Assembly: GCA_017993775.1 (NCBI GenBank) | Contig: JAGOMA010000009.1 | Coordinates: forward strand, 116,043 to 180,042 | DNA from: Chloroflexota bacterium | GTDB lineage: Bacteria > Chloroflexota > Anaerolineae > Promineifilales > Promineifilaceae | Length of the DNA: 64,000 nt | Direction of reading: 5' to 3' | In this document: piece by piece, positions 35,252 through 44,116 of the stretch | Position numbering within the stretch: the stretch's first letter is position 1 | Layout of the letters: every line of letters starts with the position of its first letter | The notes under the pieces: generated by a model | The model's database searches: none | Told to the model about the DNA's origin: nothing | What the model saw: the letters and a program-made list of their open reading frames with translations, nothing else | Position numbers and translations under genes: made by a program

Positions 35252-37177
35252 ATGACAAGCAAATTTCCGCGACAACTTCTACTATCGATCGTGCTGGTCA
35301 CGTTAAGCGTGGCTGCTTTCTTTAACCACGCCTTCGCCCACACAGATCTGATTCGCAGTGACCCGCCGGACAACGCCATCCTGGGTGAATCGCCACGCGA
35401 TGTTCAAATGTGGTTCACGGAAGATATCAACATGGACTTTAGCACCTTCCGGGTGCTCGATGCCAACGGACAACTCATTCCCTTAGACAACATCCGCCGG
35501 GACGATACAGACCGCAAACTCGTTACCCTGACATTGCCTGTGTTGGAGAACGGCGCTTATACCGTTAGCTGGCATGTCCTGTCCGCTATTGATGGGCATG
35601 ACAGCGAAGGATTTATTGTTTTTGGCGTTGGCGGCAATGCGGATTTAACGGCCGTTCCGCGCACAAAAATAGACACGGCCGTTCCCTGGCTAGAATCCAC
35701 CCTCCGCTGGATCAATTACTTATCTCTATCAATTGTCATCGGTGCCATCACCATACTCTACTTAGTTCTTGGCTCGCCCATCGACAACCCGGCCGTCGCC
35801 CCCGCCATCGAACAAGCCCAAACCAACATCGTCCGTTGGGCTATTCGGTTCACCATCCTGGCCTTCCTCATCGGCTTCGGTTTTCTTTTGCAACAACTCC
35901 TACAAATTCGGACCAATCTCCCCGAAAACGCCACACTATCCAAAACAGCCTGGCAGTTCCTCACCCAATTCCGTTGGGGGTATCTCTGGCTCGGCCGGCA
36001 AGCATTCTATATCGCCATGCTGGCCCTCTGGTTCGCCCTACAGCGCACCACCAGCCAGATCGAAAAGCTCTGGATGGCCGTACCCATGACCACCACAGCC
36101 CTCGGCGTTATCCTCATGCAAGCCCTCATCAGCCACGCCGCAGCCCTCGCCGAACATACCATCATCCTCATCCTGGCTGATATGATTCACCTAATTGCCC
36201 TGGGAATGTGGATTGGCGGCCTAATCATTCTCCTGTTAGGCCTGTTTCCTTTATTCCGACAGCAACCAGAACAATACAAACCAATTATTCTCGCCGGTTG
36301 GCGGCCATTCAGCAGAATTGCAACCTTCAGCATCGTGGCGTTAATACTCACCGGCCTCTACAGCGCCGGAGGTTACATCGCTTCCTTTGATGCCCTATTA
36401 ACTACGTTCTACGGACAAACGCTTCTTAGCAAAGTTACCCTTACGCTGCTCATGGGCTTGTTTGGACTGTTCAATGCCATCATGCTGCATCCAGGTCTCG
36501 CCGCCCCTATCGCGCGGCTGCTGCATCGCCCGGCCGGTTGGACCCCGGTCTCTTTTAATCACGTGACACAACTTTTCTTTGCCCAAATTGCGGTAGGCAT
36601 CTTCATTTTAGGGTTTGTAGCCATACTAACCGCGCTGCCTCATCCAATAGGCCCGGAATATGCTCCTTACCCCACACAAGAGATTATCAATCCGATCACC
36701 CAATCAGCCGACGATGTCACCATTTCTTTCGGCGCCAAACCCAACATCCCTGGAAAAAACGACTTTCTGATCGAGACTACCGATACCCAATCGTCCAGTT
36801 CCGCTGAAATTATGCGGGTCATTGTGCGCTTTACCTATTTGGATGAAGACATTGGCACATTATCCGTAGACGCTCAAAATATTGATGAAACTCAGTATCA
36901 ATTAGGCGGCAACTATCTCAGTTTGCCGGGTAATTGGTCTATTGACGTTGTCGTGCGCCGCAAAGGAGTGGAAGACGTTGTTTCCACCTTTGCCTGGTTC
37001 GTGCCGCCCACTTTAGAGCCAAAACCAACCATTATTTCTGATCGCCCCCTGGAACCCATCCTCACAGGCATGGCCATTAGTGGCTGGATATTGGTGGCTA
37101 TCGTCGCCCTGGCCTGGAAACTGTACAAACGAAAAGTCGACAAAATAGCTTCCGTCTCGCGGCGACAAATGGTATAA
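35252..37177 (+). CDS. CopC-CopD fusion, copper binding/transport protein
   Basis: 641 residues. A signal peptide ends at FAFA-HTDL, leaving His30 as the mature N-terminal residue, the usual copper ligand of CopC. The CopC domain continues with RSDPPDNA and the second ligand region AIDGHDSEGF (about 110-120). Eight or so membrane helices of the CopD type follow (about 150-480), then a periplasmic beta domain (about 490-610) and a last helix. It would bind copper outside and move it through the membrane, for example for cytochrome oxidase or detoxification. The preceding two-component system is a candidate regulator by proximity only. Confidence 0.85.
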   Translation: MTSKFPRQLLLSIVLVTLSVAAFFNHAFAHTDLIRSDPPDNAILGESPRDVQMWFTEDINMDFSTFRVLDANGQLIPLDNIRRDDTDRKLVTLTLPVLENGAYTVSWHVLSAIDGHDSEGFIVFGVGGNADLTAVPRTKIDTAVPWLESTLRWINYLSLSIVIGAITILYLVLGSPIDNPAVAPAIEQAQTNIVRWAIRFTILAFLIGFGFLLQQLLQIRTNLPENATLSKTAWQFLTQFRWGYLWLGRQAFYIAMLALWFALQRTTSQIEKLWMAVPMTTTALGVILMQALISHAAALAEHTIILILADMIHLIALGMWIGGLIILLLGLFPLFRQQPEQYKPIILAGWRPFSRIATFSIVALILTGLYSAGGYIASFDALLTTFYGQTLLSKVTLTLLMGLFGLFNAIMLHPGLAAPIARLLHRPAGWTPVSFNHVTQLFFAQIAVGIFILGFVAILTALPHPIGPEYAPYPTQEIINPITQSADDVTISFGAKPNIPGKNDFLIETTDTQSSSSAEIMRVIVRFTYLDEDIGTLSVDAQNIDETQYQLGGNYLSLPGNWSIDVVVRRKGVEDVVSTFAWFVPPTLEPKPTIISDRPLEPILTGMAISGWILVAIVALAWKLYKRKVDKIASVSRRQMV

Positions 37178-37187
37178 AGCGGCCCGT

Positions 37188-37427
37188 TCATTTATGGTTT
37201 GCGTGCCAGCGCAAGATGACAGACCCCAAAACGAGCAGCACTATCACCAGTACGACACTTCCCAGGACAAAGCGGCCTGTAAAGCTGCCAGCAACCCACT
37301 GCCCTGCTGGGGTTGATCGAGTGACGACTCCACCGGGCGCAGCCACGGCCGTTGCCAATCCAACGACAAACAACCAAACAAATCCGCCAATAATCGCTGC
37401 CTGATATTTATGCTTGTTAATCATCAT
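37188..37427 (-). CDS. Small two-helix membrane protein, unknown function
   Basis: 79 residues with two hydrophobic helices (AIIGGFVWLFVVGLATAVAA and FVLGSVVLVIVLLVLGSVIL) joined by a polar linker and ending in RWHANHK. AAGGA precedes two adjacent ATGs (37427 and 37424), the second at better spacing. I do not recognise a family. It is convergent with the CopC-CopD gene; only 10 bases separate the stop codons. Confidence 0.6.
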   Translation of the reverse strand: MMINKHKYQAAIIGGFVWLFVVGLATAVAAPGGVVTRSTPAGQWVAGSFTGRFVLGSVVLVIVLLVLGSVILRWHANHK

Positions 37428-37824
37428 CTTTCCTTAGAATGCTTGCTAGATTGAAAATACACCGATAACACTCTCTGGAATTCCACCGCAAACGGGGCAA
37501 AAGATGTGGCCAATCGGGGTTATGTTGTATGCGGCTTATCTTCACAGAGCCATTTGCCCATTTGTTGAAAACAGCATATCCCACTTTGGCGACGAACGAA
37601 ATAGCTATTTTTTGCTACAAAGTCATCGATTTGGGCTGATGCCGGGCAGTTGACTGCTCTGGGGATGATCACATTTGAGGAATTGTAACTGAACAGGCGT
37701 CGGGCTTTTAACCAGGAGACCCTGAAGGTTTGAACAGACACAATGTTGAATTTCTCAAGAACAAACTCTTGGGTTATTTTGTCCCAGGCCCTAAGCCTGC
37801 ATAGATACGAGGAATTTTCAGTCT
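37428..37824. other. Non-genic stretch
   Basis: Nearly 400 bases between the small membrane-protein gene and the end of the propeller gene. A 147-codon minus-strand frame (37520-37963) overlaps the propeller gene out of phase and lacks coding character. I see no terminator, promoter or repeat I can support. Confidence 0.5.
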
Positions 37825-39027
37825 CTACGGGGCAGCAAAAGCGTAAAGAACCCCGTCTTGCCCTAGCAAGAATAAACGGCCGTCTCCCACCACCAGTGGC
37901 ACACGGGAACGCGCCTGAGGCTCCGTTTGCCAACAAACCTCTCCCGTTTCCCGGCTCAGACAATACAATCGATTGTCATTCCCCTGAAAATACAACGCCT
38001 TTCCCTCTACAACAGGCGTTGAACGTGGCGCATTGAAAATGCCTTCCAACTGTGCCCGCCAAACGGCCGTGCCGCTCTGTCCGTCCACCGCATGAACAAA
38101 GGCATTGTCGCTGCCAAAATAAAGCGCTCCCGCATACAAGCGGAAGCCCGGCGACCAGTTTTCTGTGGGATAACGCCATGTTTCTGACCCCGCAGCGGCA
38201 TCCAGGGCATACACCATGTCCGTATACGCCAGGAAATAGAGATGCGCATCATCGGCGGCAAGCGACTTCAGGAAGCCATCTTCTCGGTCAGCAGACCAGA
38301 CAAGCATGCCCGTTTCTTTATTGTAAGCGTGCAGCCGCAAGTGCCCCCCCTCCGCTACCGCGTCTTCGCTCAACCAACTGCCGCCGACAAACAGCAAGTC
38401 CTGATTGGAAGCCGGTGTGATAAGGGCATAGGCGACCGTTTTAACCGACCATTCGACCCGGCCAGACGTCGCATCCAGCGCGTACACCCAGGCTTTTCCG
38501 TCCGCCTGCGGCAGCAGACCCGGACCCACAAATGCCGTGGCTACATAAAGACGGCCAACGGCAGCCAACGGCGGCCAAATCAACTCGCCTTCCAATGGCT
38601 GCTGCCATATCAGCTGACCGTCAGACAAGCGTAAAGCAAGCACGCCGCCAGGTGTACCGACAAAAACAGCGTTTTCATCAGCCGCTAAAGAGCGCGACCA
38701 GACGCCGCCATCGGGGGCTACGCGCCACAATTCCTGGCCAGCATCCGGCGCATAGGCGACAACGGCCGTATCCGTCGCCACCACCACCTTCCCCCCCGCC
38801 AAAACTGGTGGCGATGTCAGGCCGTCTAACACGGCCGTTTGCCACAGCAATTGTGGCGCGGTTAATGTCAGGTCTGGTGTGGGTAGAGCAGAAGGTTCAG
38901 AGGGGGAAACGGCCGTTTCTGTTGGGCCACAGCCCATCAAAATCAGCAGCAACAAAAAGAAAACGCTCCCTCTCCAGCCCAAAACGCTATCAGACTGGAG
39001 AGGGGCGTTACCTAGCAATCGAATCAC
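37825..39027 (-). CDS. PQQ-like beta-propeller repeat lipoprotein
   Basis: 400 residues. A lipoprotein signal (FFLLLLILMGC) is followed by a Pro/Ser/Thr spacer and PQQ/BamB-type blades, e.g. GKVVVATDTAVVAYAPDAGQ followed by ELW, GRLYVATAFVG, and FGSDNAFVHAVDGQSGTAVW. The blades carry the tryptophan-docking repeat of quinoprotein-like propellers, but no PQQ-dehydrogenase active site is evident, so a structural or binding role is more likely. The GTG start at 39027 lies two bases after the stop of the cytochrome gene, with no ribosome site, suggesting translational coupling with it. Confidence 0.75.
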   Translation of the reverse strand: MIRLLGNAPLQSDSVLGWRGSVFFLLLLILMGCGPTETAVSPSEPSALPTPDLTLTAPQLLWQTAVLDGLTSPPVLAGGKVVVATDTAVVAYAPDAGQELWRVAPDGGVWSRSLAADENAVFVGTPGGVLALRLSDGQLIWQQPLEGELIWPPLAAVGRLYVATAFVGPGLLPQADGKAWVYALDATSGRVEWSVKTVAYALITPASNQDLLFVGGSWLSEDAVAEGGHLRLHAYNKETGMLVWSADREDGFLKSLAADDAHLYFLAYTDMVYALDAAAGSETWRYPTENWSPGFRLYAGALYFGSDNAFVHAVDGQSGTAVWRAQLEGIFNAPRSTPVVEGKALYFQGNDNRLYCLSRETGEVCWQTEPQARSRVPLVVGDGRLFLLGQDGVLYAFAAP

Positions 39028-39029
39028 GG

Positions 39030-42005
39030 TTATTCAGCGTCGTCGGTTTGCAAAATGAAATTAACCAGGATGTTAATCTCATCCGCCGACAATCTTGTCC
39101 CCAAGTCAGCGGGCATCGTCAACGCCTGATCCTCAAATCCCGGAACCGTAAACGCCTGTGGATCGACAATCGACTGATAAACATACTCTTCGGCCGACAA
39201 TCCAGCTACACGAGAAGCCGCTTCCTCTGGCAATGGATCCCAACCCGGGCCAATCTTACCGCCTCGCCCCAACAACTCGCTGCGATGGCAGGCAAAACAA
39301 CCCGCCTGCTCGATGATGGCAACAGCCGCTTGCACGCTTTCGTCGGCTTCACCGGCAGCGGTTTGGCTGCGTATGTACGTCACCACTTGCCAGCGTTCGG
39401 CGTCGGTGAGCATATGCCGCCACGCAGGCATCGCCGAATAAAACGGCGGCTGCGCCCCGCCTTCGCTGACGCGCCAGAACAGGTACGCGTCGGTCATAAA
39501 CGGCAAGCTCATCAAGGCCGGGTCGGTCAGGTTGACCGGTTTAGGCTGTAAGCCCGCGCTGAAGTCACCCTGGCCGTCTAACTCGAATCCATGACACTGC
39601 TGGCAGTCGTTTTCCAGATAGACCACCTTGCCGGCGGCCACGGCCGTCTGATCGCCAGTATAAGGATTTTCCAAAGCGGCATACGCTTCCGGCAGTTTGG
39701 CCTGCCATTCTTCCAGGCGCGCGGCGCTTTCGGCGGATATTCGCGGCGCAACTTCAACCACAAAAGGAACTTCCTTGTGAATGGTGATCGTTTTGGAGAA
39801 CGCGCCGCTGGCAATGGCGTACAGCGAGAACCCGCTTGTGCCAACCGCCAGGAATGTGAAGATGAACAAGGGCAACACGGCCGTTTGCAACATCTTCTCG
39901 TCATCTTTTTTCCGCCAGGCAAAAATCACAAACAGGATCATGACAAAGCCAAACAGAACCGTCAGCACGCCCAGGCTGCCCAGCAGCACTGGCTCCATGA
40001 TCGGCTTGGTAACAATTTCCACCGTGCGCCCTTCAGGGAGAACCGGCGGTGGCGGTTCAGGCATGGCTTCCATCACCGATAAGACTTCTGCCGATTTTTC
40101 TGGCGGCGCAACGGCCGTCGCTCCCATCGTTCCAGCCATTACCAACGGACCGTCACGATTGGTTTCTTCAATGTCAAACTCCCACCCAGGCGGCATCCGA
40201 TTATCCCGCAGCCGGTGGCGCAGCACCGAATTGTCCCAGTCGCCCGGTACAATCACCGGCACTCCCGGCGGCGACGAAATTACATCCGCGCCAAGCATCA
40301 CGCCAGCGTAAGATGAAAAATCCATTTCGTGCCGCGAATCGGCCGAATTCTCAAAGTGGCATTCCGTACACGCCTGTGACCCCTCAAACCACACATTTTC
40401 GGTGGTAAAGAGCGGCTGAATATCGGCGGCAAAACTGCCGGTGTGCGCCTGGCCGTCTTCGGCCGTCCAGCTAAAGTCGCCGTCTGGCGATCCAGCTTCT
40501 ACCCATGCCGCCACCAGGTTCACCGCATACACCTCACCACCATCCACAGTCAACAGTGGGCCGTCACGGTTGGTTTCTTCAATATCAAATTCCCAACCAG
40601 GCGGCATACGATTGTTACGCAAGCGGGCGCGCAGCACCGAGTTTTCCCAGTCGCCAGCGACAATAATTGGCACGCCCGGTGGCGCGGACACAACATCCGC
40701 CCCCGCCAAAATACCGGCATAATTTGATAGGTCCATTTCGTGCCGCGAATCTGGCGAATTTTCAAAATGACATTCCGTACACGCCTGCGAGCCAGGGAAC
40801 CAGGCATCTTCGGTGACAAAGAAGGGCAGGATGTCCGTCTCAAAGACGCCGCTGCAAGACGTCCCATCTTCGGCGCTAAACGGGAAGGGGTCGGTTTCCG
40901 GCGCGCCGGCATCAACCCACGCTGCCAAAAGAGGAACTGCGTACACGCTGCAGTCACCGTTCAAGACACTGCCTGCGGCTGCGGACGCCGCGTCTCCGTT
41001 GTCCAACTTTCCGACTTTGATCGTTGGGCCGTCGCGGTTGGTTTCTTCAATGTCAAATTCCCACCCAGGCGGCATGCGGTTGTTGCGCAAGCGCAAACGC
41101 AAAACAGAGTTTTCCCAGTCGCCGGGGATGAGGATGGGCACGCCGGGCGGCGAAGAAAGCGCATCTGCGCCGGTGAGAATACCTGCGTAGGAGGAAAGGT
41201 CCATCTCGTGGCGCGAATCGGCGGAGGCTTCGAAGTGACATTCGGTGCAGGCTTGCGAGCCTTCGAACCAGGCGTTTTCATCGGTGAACAGTGGCAGAAC
41301 GTCGGCTTCAAAATTGCCGGTTTGTTCTGCGCCGTCGGTGTCTGTCCAGGCAAAATCCCCATCAGGCGCGCCGGCATCTACCCACGCGCCAATCAGGTCT
41401 ACAGCGTAAACGTTGGCTTCATGCACAGAGAGCATGGGGCCGTCACGGTTGGTTTCTTCAATGTCGAACTCCCACCCAGGGGGCATGCGATTGTTGCGCA
41501 TACGCAAACGCAAAACGGAGTTTTCCCAGTCGCCGGGGATGAGGATGGGCACGCCGGGCGGCGATGAGATGGCGTCTGCGCCGGTGAGAATGCCTTCGTA
41601 AGAGGAAAGATCCATCTCGTGGCGCGAATCGGCGGAATTTTCGAAGTGACACTCGGTGCAGGCTTGTGAGCCTTCAAACCAGGCGTTTTCGGTGGTGAAC
41701 AGCGGCATGACGTCAGTTTGGAAGTCGCCCACGCACGGCTCATCGGTCAGAGAGCTAAAGGAGAAGCTGCCGTCTGGCGCGCCTGCATCTACCCAGGCCC
41801 CGATCAGCGAAACGGCCGTTACCTCACATTCTCCAATTGCCAATCCCTCTTGTACAAAGGTCAGGTAACCGGTATGTGGATGAACGGCCGTGTTCGTGGA
41901 ATTAGTTGCAGGCGCAGCAGCCAGTGGCCCGGCAAAGATCGCTTCTACGCAAACGAGCAACACAAATATACTCAGGCCAAAAAACCATTCGCTCCTTCTT
42001 TTCAT
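39030..42005 (-). CDS. Hexaheme c-type cytochrome with four tandem heme domains
   Basis: 991 residues with a signal peptide (FFGLSIFVLLVCVEAIFA). The first about 600 residues are four near-identical units of roughly 135 residues, each with AWVDAGAP, then GSQACTECHFE (C-x-x-C-H), SRHEMDLSSY, and NRMPPGWEFDIEETNRDGP. Hemes 1-4 fall near residues 118, 255, 412 and 548. Two membrane helices (about 690-760) are followed by a periplasmic part with two further hemes, CQQCH and CFACH, in cytochrome c (cbb3/CccA-like) domains. Electron transfer outside the membrane is clear; the partner is unknown. A strong GGAGG site precedes the ATG. Confidence 0.85.
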   Translation of the reverse strand: MKRRSEWFFGLSIFVLLVCVEAIFAGPLAAAPATNSTNTAVHPHTGYLTFVQEGLAIGECEVTAVSLIGAWVDAGAPDGSFSFSSLTDEPCVGDFQTDVMPLFTTENAWFEGSQACTECHFENSADSRHEMDLSSYEGILTGADAISSPPGVPILIPGDWENSVLRLRMRNNRMPPGWEFDIEETNRDGPMLSVHEANVYAVDLIGAWVDAGAPDGDFAWTDTDGAEQTGNFEADVLPLFTDENAWFEGSQACTECHFEASADSRHEMDLSSYAGILTGADALSSPPGVPILIPGDWENSVLRLRLRNNRMPPGWEFDIEETNRDGPTIKVGKLDNGDAASAAAGSVLNGDCSVYAVPLLAAWVDAGAPETDPFPFSAEDGTSCSGVFETDILPFFVTEDAWFPGSQACTECHFENSPDSRHEMDLSNYAGILAGADVVSAPPGVPIIVAGDWENSVLRARLRNNRMPPGWEFDIEETNRDGPLLTVDGGEVYAVNLVAAWVEAGSPDGDFSWTAEDGQAHTGSFAADIQPLFTTENVWFEGSQACTECHFENSADSRHEMDFSSYAGVMLGADVISSPPGVPVIVPGDWDNSVLRHRLRDNRMPPGWEFDIEETNRDGPLVMAGTMGATAVAPPEKSAEVLSVMEAMPEPPPPVLPEGRTVEIVTKPIMEPVLLGSLGVLTVLFGFVMILFVIFAWRKKDDEKMLQTAVLPLFIFTFLAVGTSGFSLYAIASGAFSKTITIHKEVPFVVEVAPRISAESAARLEEWQAKLPEAYAALENPYTGDQTAVAAGKVVYLENDCQQCHGFELDGQGDFSAGLQPKPVNLTDPALMSLPFMTDAYLFWRVSEGGAQPPFYSAMPAWRHMLTDAERWQVVTYIRSQTAAGEADESVQAAVAIIEQAGCFACHRSELLGRGGKIGPGWDPLPEEAASRVAGLSAEEYVYQSIVDPQAFTVPGFEDQALTMPADLGTRLSADEINILVNFILQTDDAE

Positions 42006-42257
42006 AAAACCTACCTCCTAGGCGATCGGTGCGCTAAAACGCAAAAATATCAGGCAAGCTTAAAGTCGTGCAAGCTTGACCTTTGGGTAATTGTTGGATT
42101 TTGCTATACGAATTCTAGTGAGTACTGAATGTTTCAGGATTGGTGTAAATCAATACTTCGCGGCATTATTTTCTCATTCTACCTTAACAAAATCATCACA
42201 ACAAGCGAATATTGATAATCCAAATAAATCCCAATTTTTAAAAATAAAATATCTATA

Positions 42258-42320
42258 CAGACCCCAAGGGTTTACTCCTGAGAATTTGGATTATTGGGGT
42301 ATCAAACCGTTGGGGTCTTG
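42258..42320. repeat. AGACCC hairpin repeat, copy 3
   Basis: CAGACCCCAAGGGTTT pairs with AAACCGTTGGGGTCTTG with one mismatch. It shares the first 16 bases with the copy inside the ynjB-like gene. Confidence 0.7.
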
Positions 42321-42385
42321 CCGCAGAAACCTAAACAATTACAAAACAAAATTGGTGAAACCGCACCAACATAGCGGCGGCAGGC

Positions 42386-42416
42386 AAAAAAAAACGCGCT
42401 TCGGCGCGTTTTTTTT
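42386..42416. terminator. Bidirectional intrinsic terminator
   Basis: The stem ACGCGC-TTCG-GCGCGT is flanked by A8 and T8 runs, so it can terminate on both strands. On the minus strand it serves the oxidoreductase gene ending at 42440. Confidence 0.9.
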
Positions 42417-42439
42417 CTACGGTGTGCCGGCCAGCATGA

Positions 42440-43423
42440 TCAAAGAAAGACGGCAGCGCCGGTGCGTGCGGATTCGTACAGCGACAAGAGGGTTTGCACA
42501 TGACTGCGGCTTTCACTGAGGGTCAGGAAGTTGGGCGCGTTGTCCAGCACGGCCGTATTCATATCTTCTACCTCGCCTAAATATAGTTCTTTCTCAGGCA
42601 CAGCCAGGGTTTCCGGCGCGCCATTGGCCGGATAAAACGTGACCGATCCTTCCTGGGGGTCGACAAACGGCCGTGTGATCACCATTCGGCCGTTTGTGCC
42701 CACAATCTCAAAATAGGTGTGGAATGGGGTGCGAAACGCACAGGTAAATTGGGCCATCACGCCGTTAGCGTAGTGCATTTGCCCGGCAAATACTTCGTCC
42801 ACACCGGCAGCGCCCTCCCACTGATCACCAAATACCCACTGCGGCGCGCCGCCCATCAGGTTCTGAGCGTAACTCATGGGGTAAACGCCGACATCCCACA
42901 AACTGCCGCCGCCCCATTCCGGCTTCATGCGCACGTTGGTGGCTGGGTCGGACATGGCAAAGTCGAACACGCCGCGCAGGATGGTGATGTCGCCGAGACG
43001 GCCGTTCACCACCCACTCTTTCACCAGTTTTGTCTGTGGGTGATGCCGGTACATGAAGGCTTCCGCCAGCCGATTGCCTGTGCGTTCGCTGGCTGCGATC
43101 ATCGCATCCACTTCATCCAGGGACAGAGCAAAAGGCTTTTCGCACAACACATGCTTGCCATGTTCCAGAGCGTAAATCGTCCATTCCGCGTGCAAATGGT
43201 TGGGCAGACTGATGTACACCGCATCAACTGCGTCAGAATTCAGCATGGCTTCATAGCTGCCAAAAGTTTGGGGGATTGCCCATTTGGCTGCATACGCCTT
43301 GGCAGAAGATAATGAGCGGCTGGCAACGGCCGTTAACTCTCCCCACTCCGACGCCCTTATCGCCGGAATCAAGCGCCGGTTGATATTCGCCGTAGAAACC
43401 AACCCCCAACGTACTTTTTCCAT
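42440..43423 (-). CDS. Gfo/Idh/MocA-family oxidoreductase
   Basis: 327 residues. An N-terminal NAD(P)-binding Rossmann domain (WGLVSTANINRRLIPAI) is followed by the family motif EKPFAL (residues about 95-100) and the C-terminal substrate domain with GGSLWDVGVYP, where the conserved D and the usual G-x-x-x-D-x-G-x-H pattern lie (Tyr replaces His here). Substrates are typically sugars or inositols; this member resembles D-xylose/glucose-fructose oxidoreductase-type enzymes. The start at 43423 has GGAGG five bases upstream. Single gene, with its own terminator. Confidence 0.85.
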   Translation of the reverse strand: MEKVRWGLVSTANINRRLIPAIRASEWGELTAVASRSLSSAKAYAAKWAIPQTFGSYEAMLNSDAVDAVYISLPNHLHAEWTIYALEHGKHVLCEKPFALSLDEVDAMIAASERTGNRLAEAFMYRHHPQTKLVKEWVVNGRLGDITILRGVFDFAMSDPATNVRMKPEWGGGSLWDVGVYPMSYAQNLMGGAPQWVFGDQWEGAAGVDEVFAGQMHYANGVMAQFTCAFRTPFHTYFEIVGTNGRMVITRPFVDPQEGSVTFYPANGAPETLAVPEKELYLGEVEDMNTAVLDNAPNFLTLSESRSHVQTLLSLYESARTGAAVFL

Positions 43424-43440
43424 CTTTTCCTCCAATAAAA

Positions 43441-43478
43441 AAAGATTGAAGATTGGCCGTTCCCGCTCTTCAATCTTT
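43441..43478 (-). terminator. Intrinsic terminator of the fumarase operon
   Basis: On the minus strand AAAGATTGAAGA and TCTTCAATCTTT form a 12-bp stem followed by TTTTTTTATT, just after the beta-subunit stop at 43505. Confidence 0.8.
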
Positions 43479-43504
43479 ATCCATCATGCTTCTATCGTTC
43501 GTTT

Positions 43505-44116
43505 TCAGGCAATCAACGCCGTCAATTTTTCTTTCGACTGCGCCTCAATCGTTGCATGCAGGCTAACACCGTGGCTGTCCATCGTCACCACCACCGGGAA
43601 ATTCTCCACGCGGATCACCCACATGGCTTCCGGCACGCCAAAATCCAGCTTATAAACACCCAACACTTCCTTCACCGATTGGGCAATAAAACTGGCCGCG
43701 CCGCCGATAGCGTGCAGGTAAACGGCCGGCTGCTCCTCGCACGCCTTCAGGGTCTTGCCCCCCATGCCGCCTTTGCCAATCACGCCCTTCAAATTAAAAT
43801 GCTTAATCACATCCGCCTGGTACACTTCCTCGCGAATACTTGTGGTTGGGCCGGCCGCCACAAACGAATAGGAGCCATCAGCATGGGTTTTCACGACTGG
43901 ACCGCAGTGGTAAATTACCCCGCCATCCAACAGCTTCTTGAGGTCGGCGTATAATTCCGCCTCGTCGGCCTGCACCGGCTGCTTGATAAAATGCTCAATC
44001 ATGAATTTGTGCGCCGCATCACGCCCGGTGACGATGACGCCATTCAGATAAACCGTATCGCCCGCTTTTAGATTGCGAATATCTTCATCAGAAATTGGGG
44101 TTGTTAACTCAGGCAT
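43505..44116 (-). CDS. Class I fumarate hydratase, beta subunit
   Basis: 203 residues equal to the C-terminal domain of FumA/FumB-type fumarases and tartrate dehydratases: GDTVYLNGVIVTGRDAAHK, YHCGPVV, then KGGMGGKTLKAC and LDFGVPEAMWVI. In two-subunit class I enzymes it combines with the iron-sulfur alpha subunit to hydrate fumarate to malate in the TCA cycle. It overlaps the alpha-subunit gene by eight bases. L-tartrate dehydratase is the alternative; the malic enzyme genes nearby favour malate/fumarate chemistry. Confidence 0.88.
   Translation of the reverse strand: MPELTTPISDEDIRNLKAGDTVYLNGVIVTGRDAAHKFMIEHFIKQPVQADEAELYADLKKLLDGGVIYHCGPVVKTHADGSYSFVAAGPTTSIREEVYQADVIKHFNLKGVIGKGGMGGKTLKACEEQPAVYLHAIGGAASFIAQSVKEVLGVYKLDFGVPEAMWVIRVENFPVVVTMDSHGVSLHATIEAQSKEKLTALIA

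Noticed and set aside
37520..37963. 147-codon minus-strand frame before the propeller gene end
   Set aside because: It overlaps the propeller gene out of phase, has an odd composition and no family resemblance.
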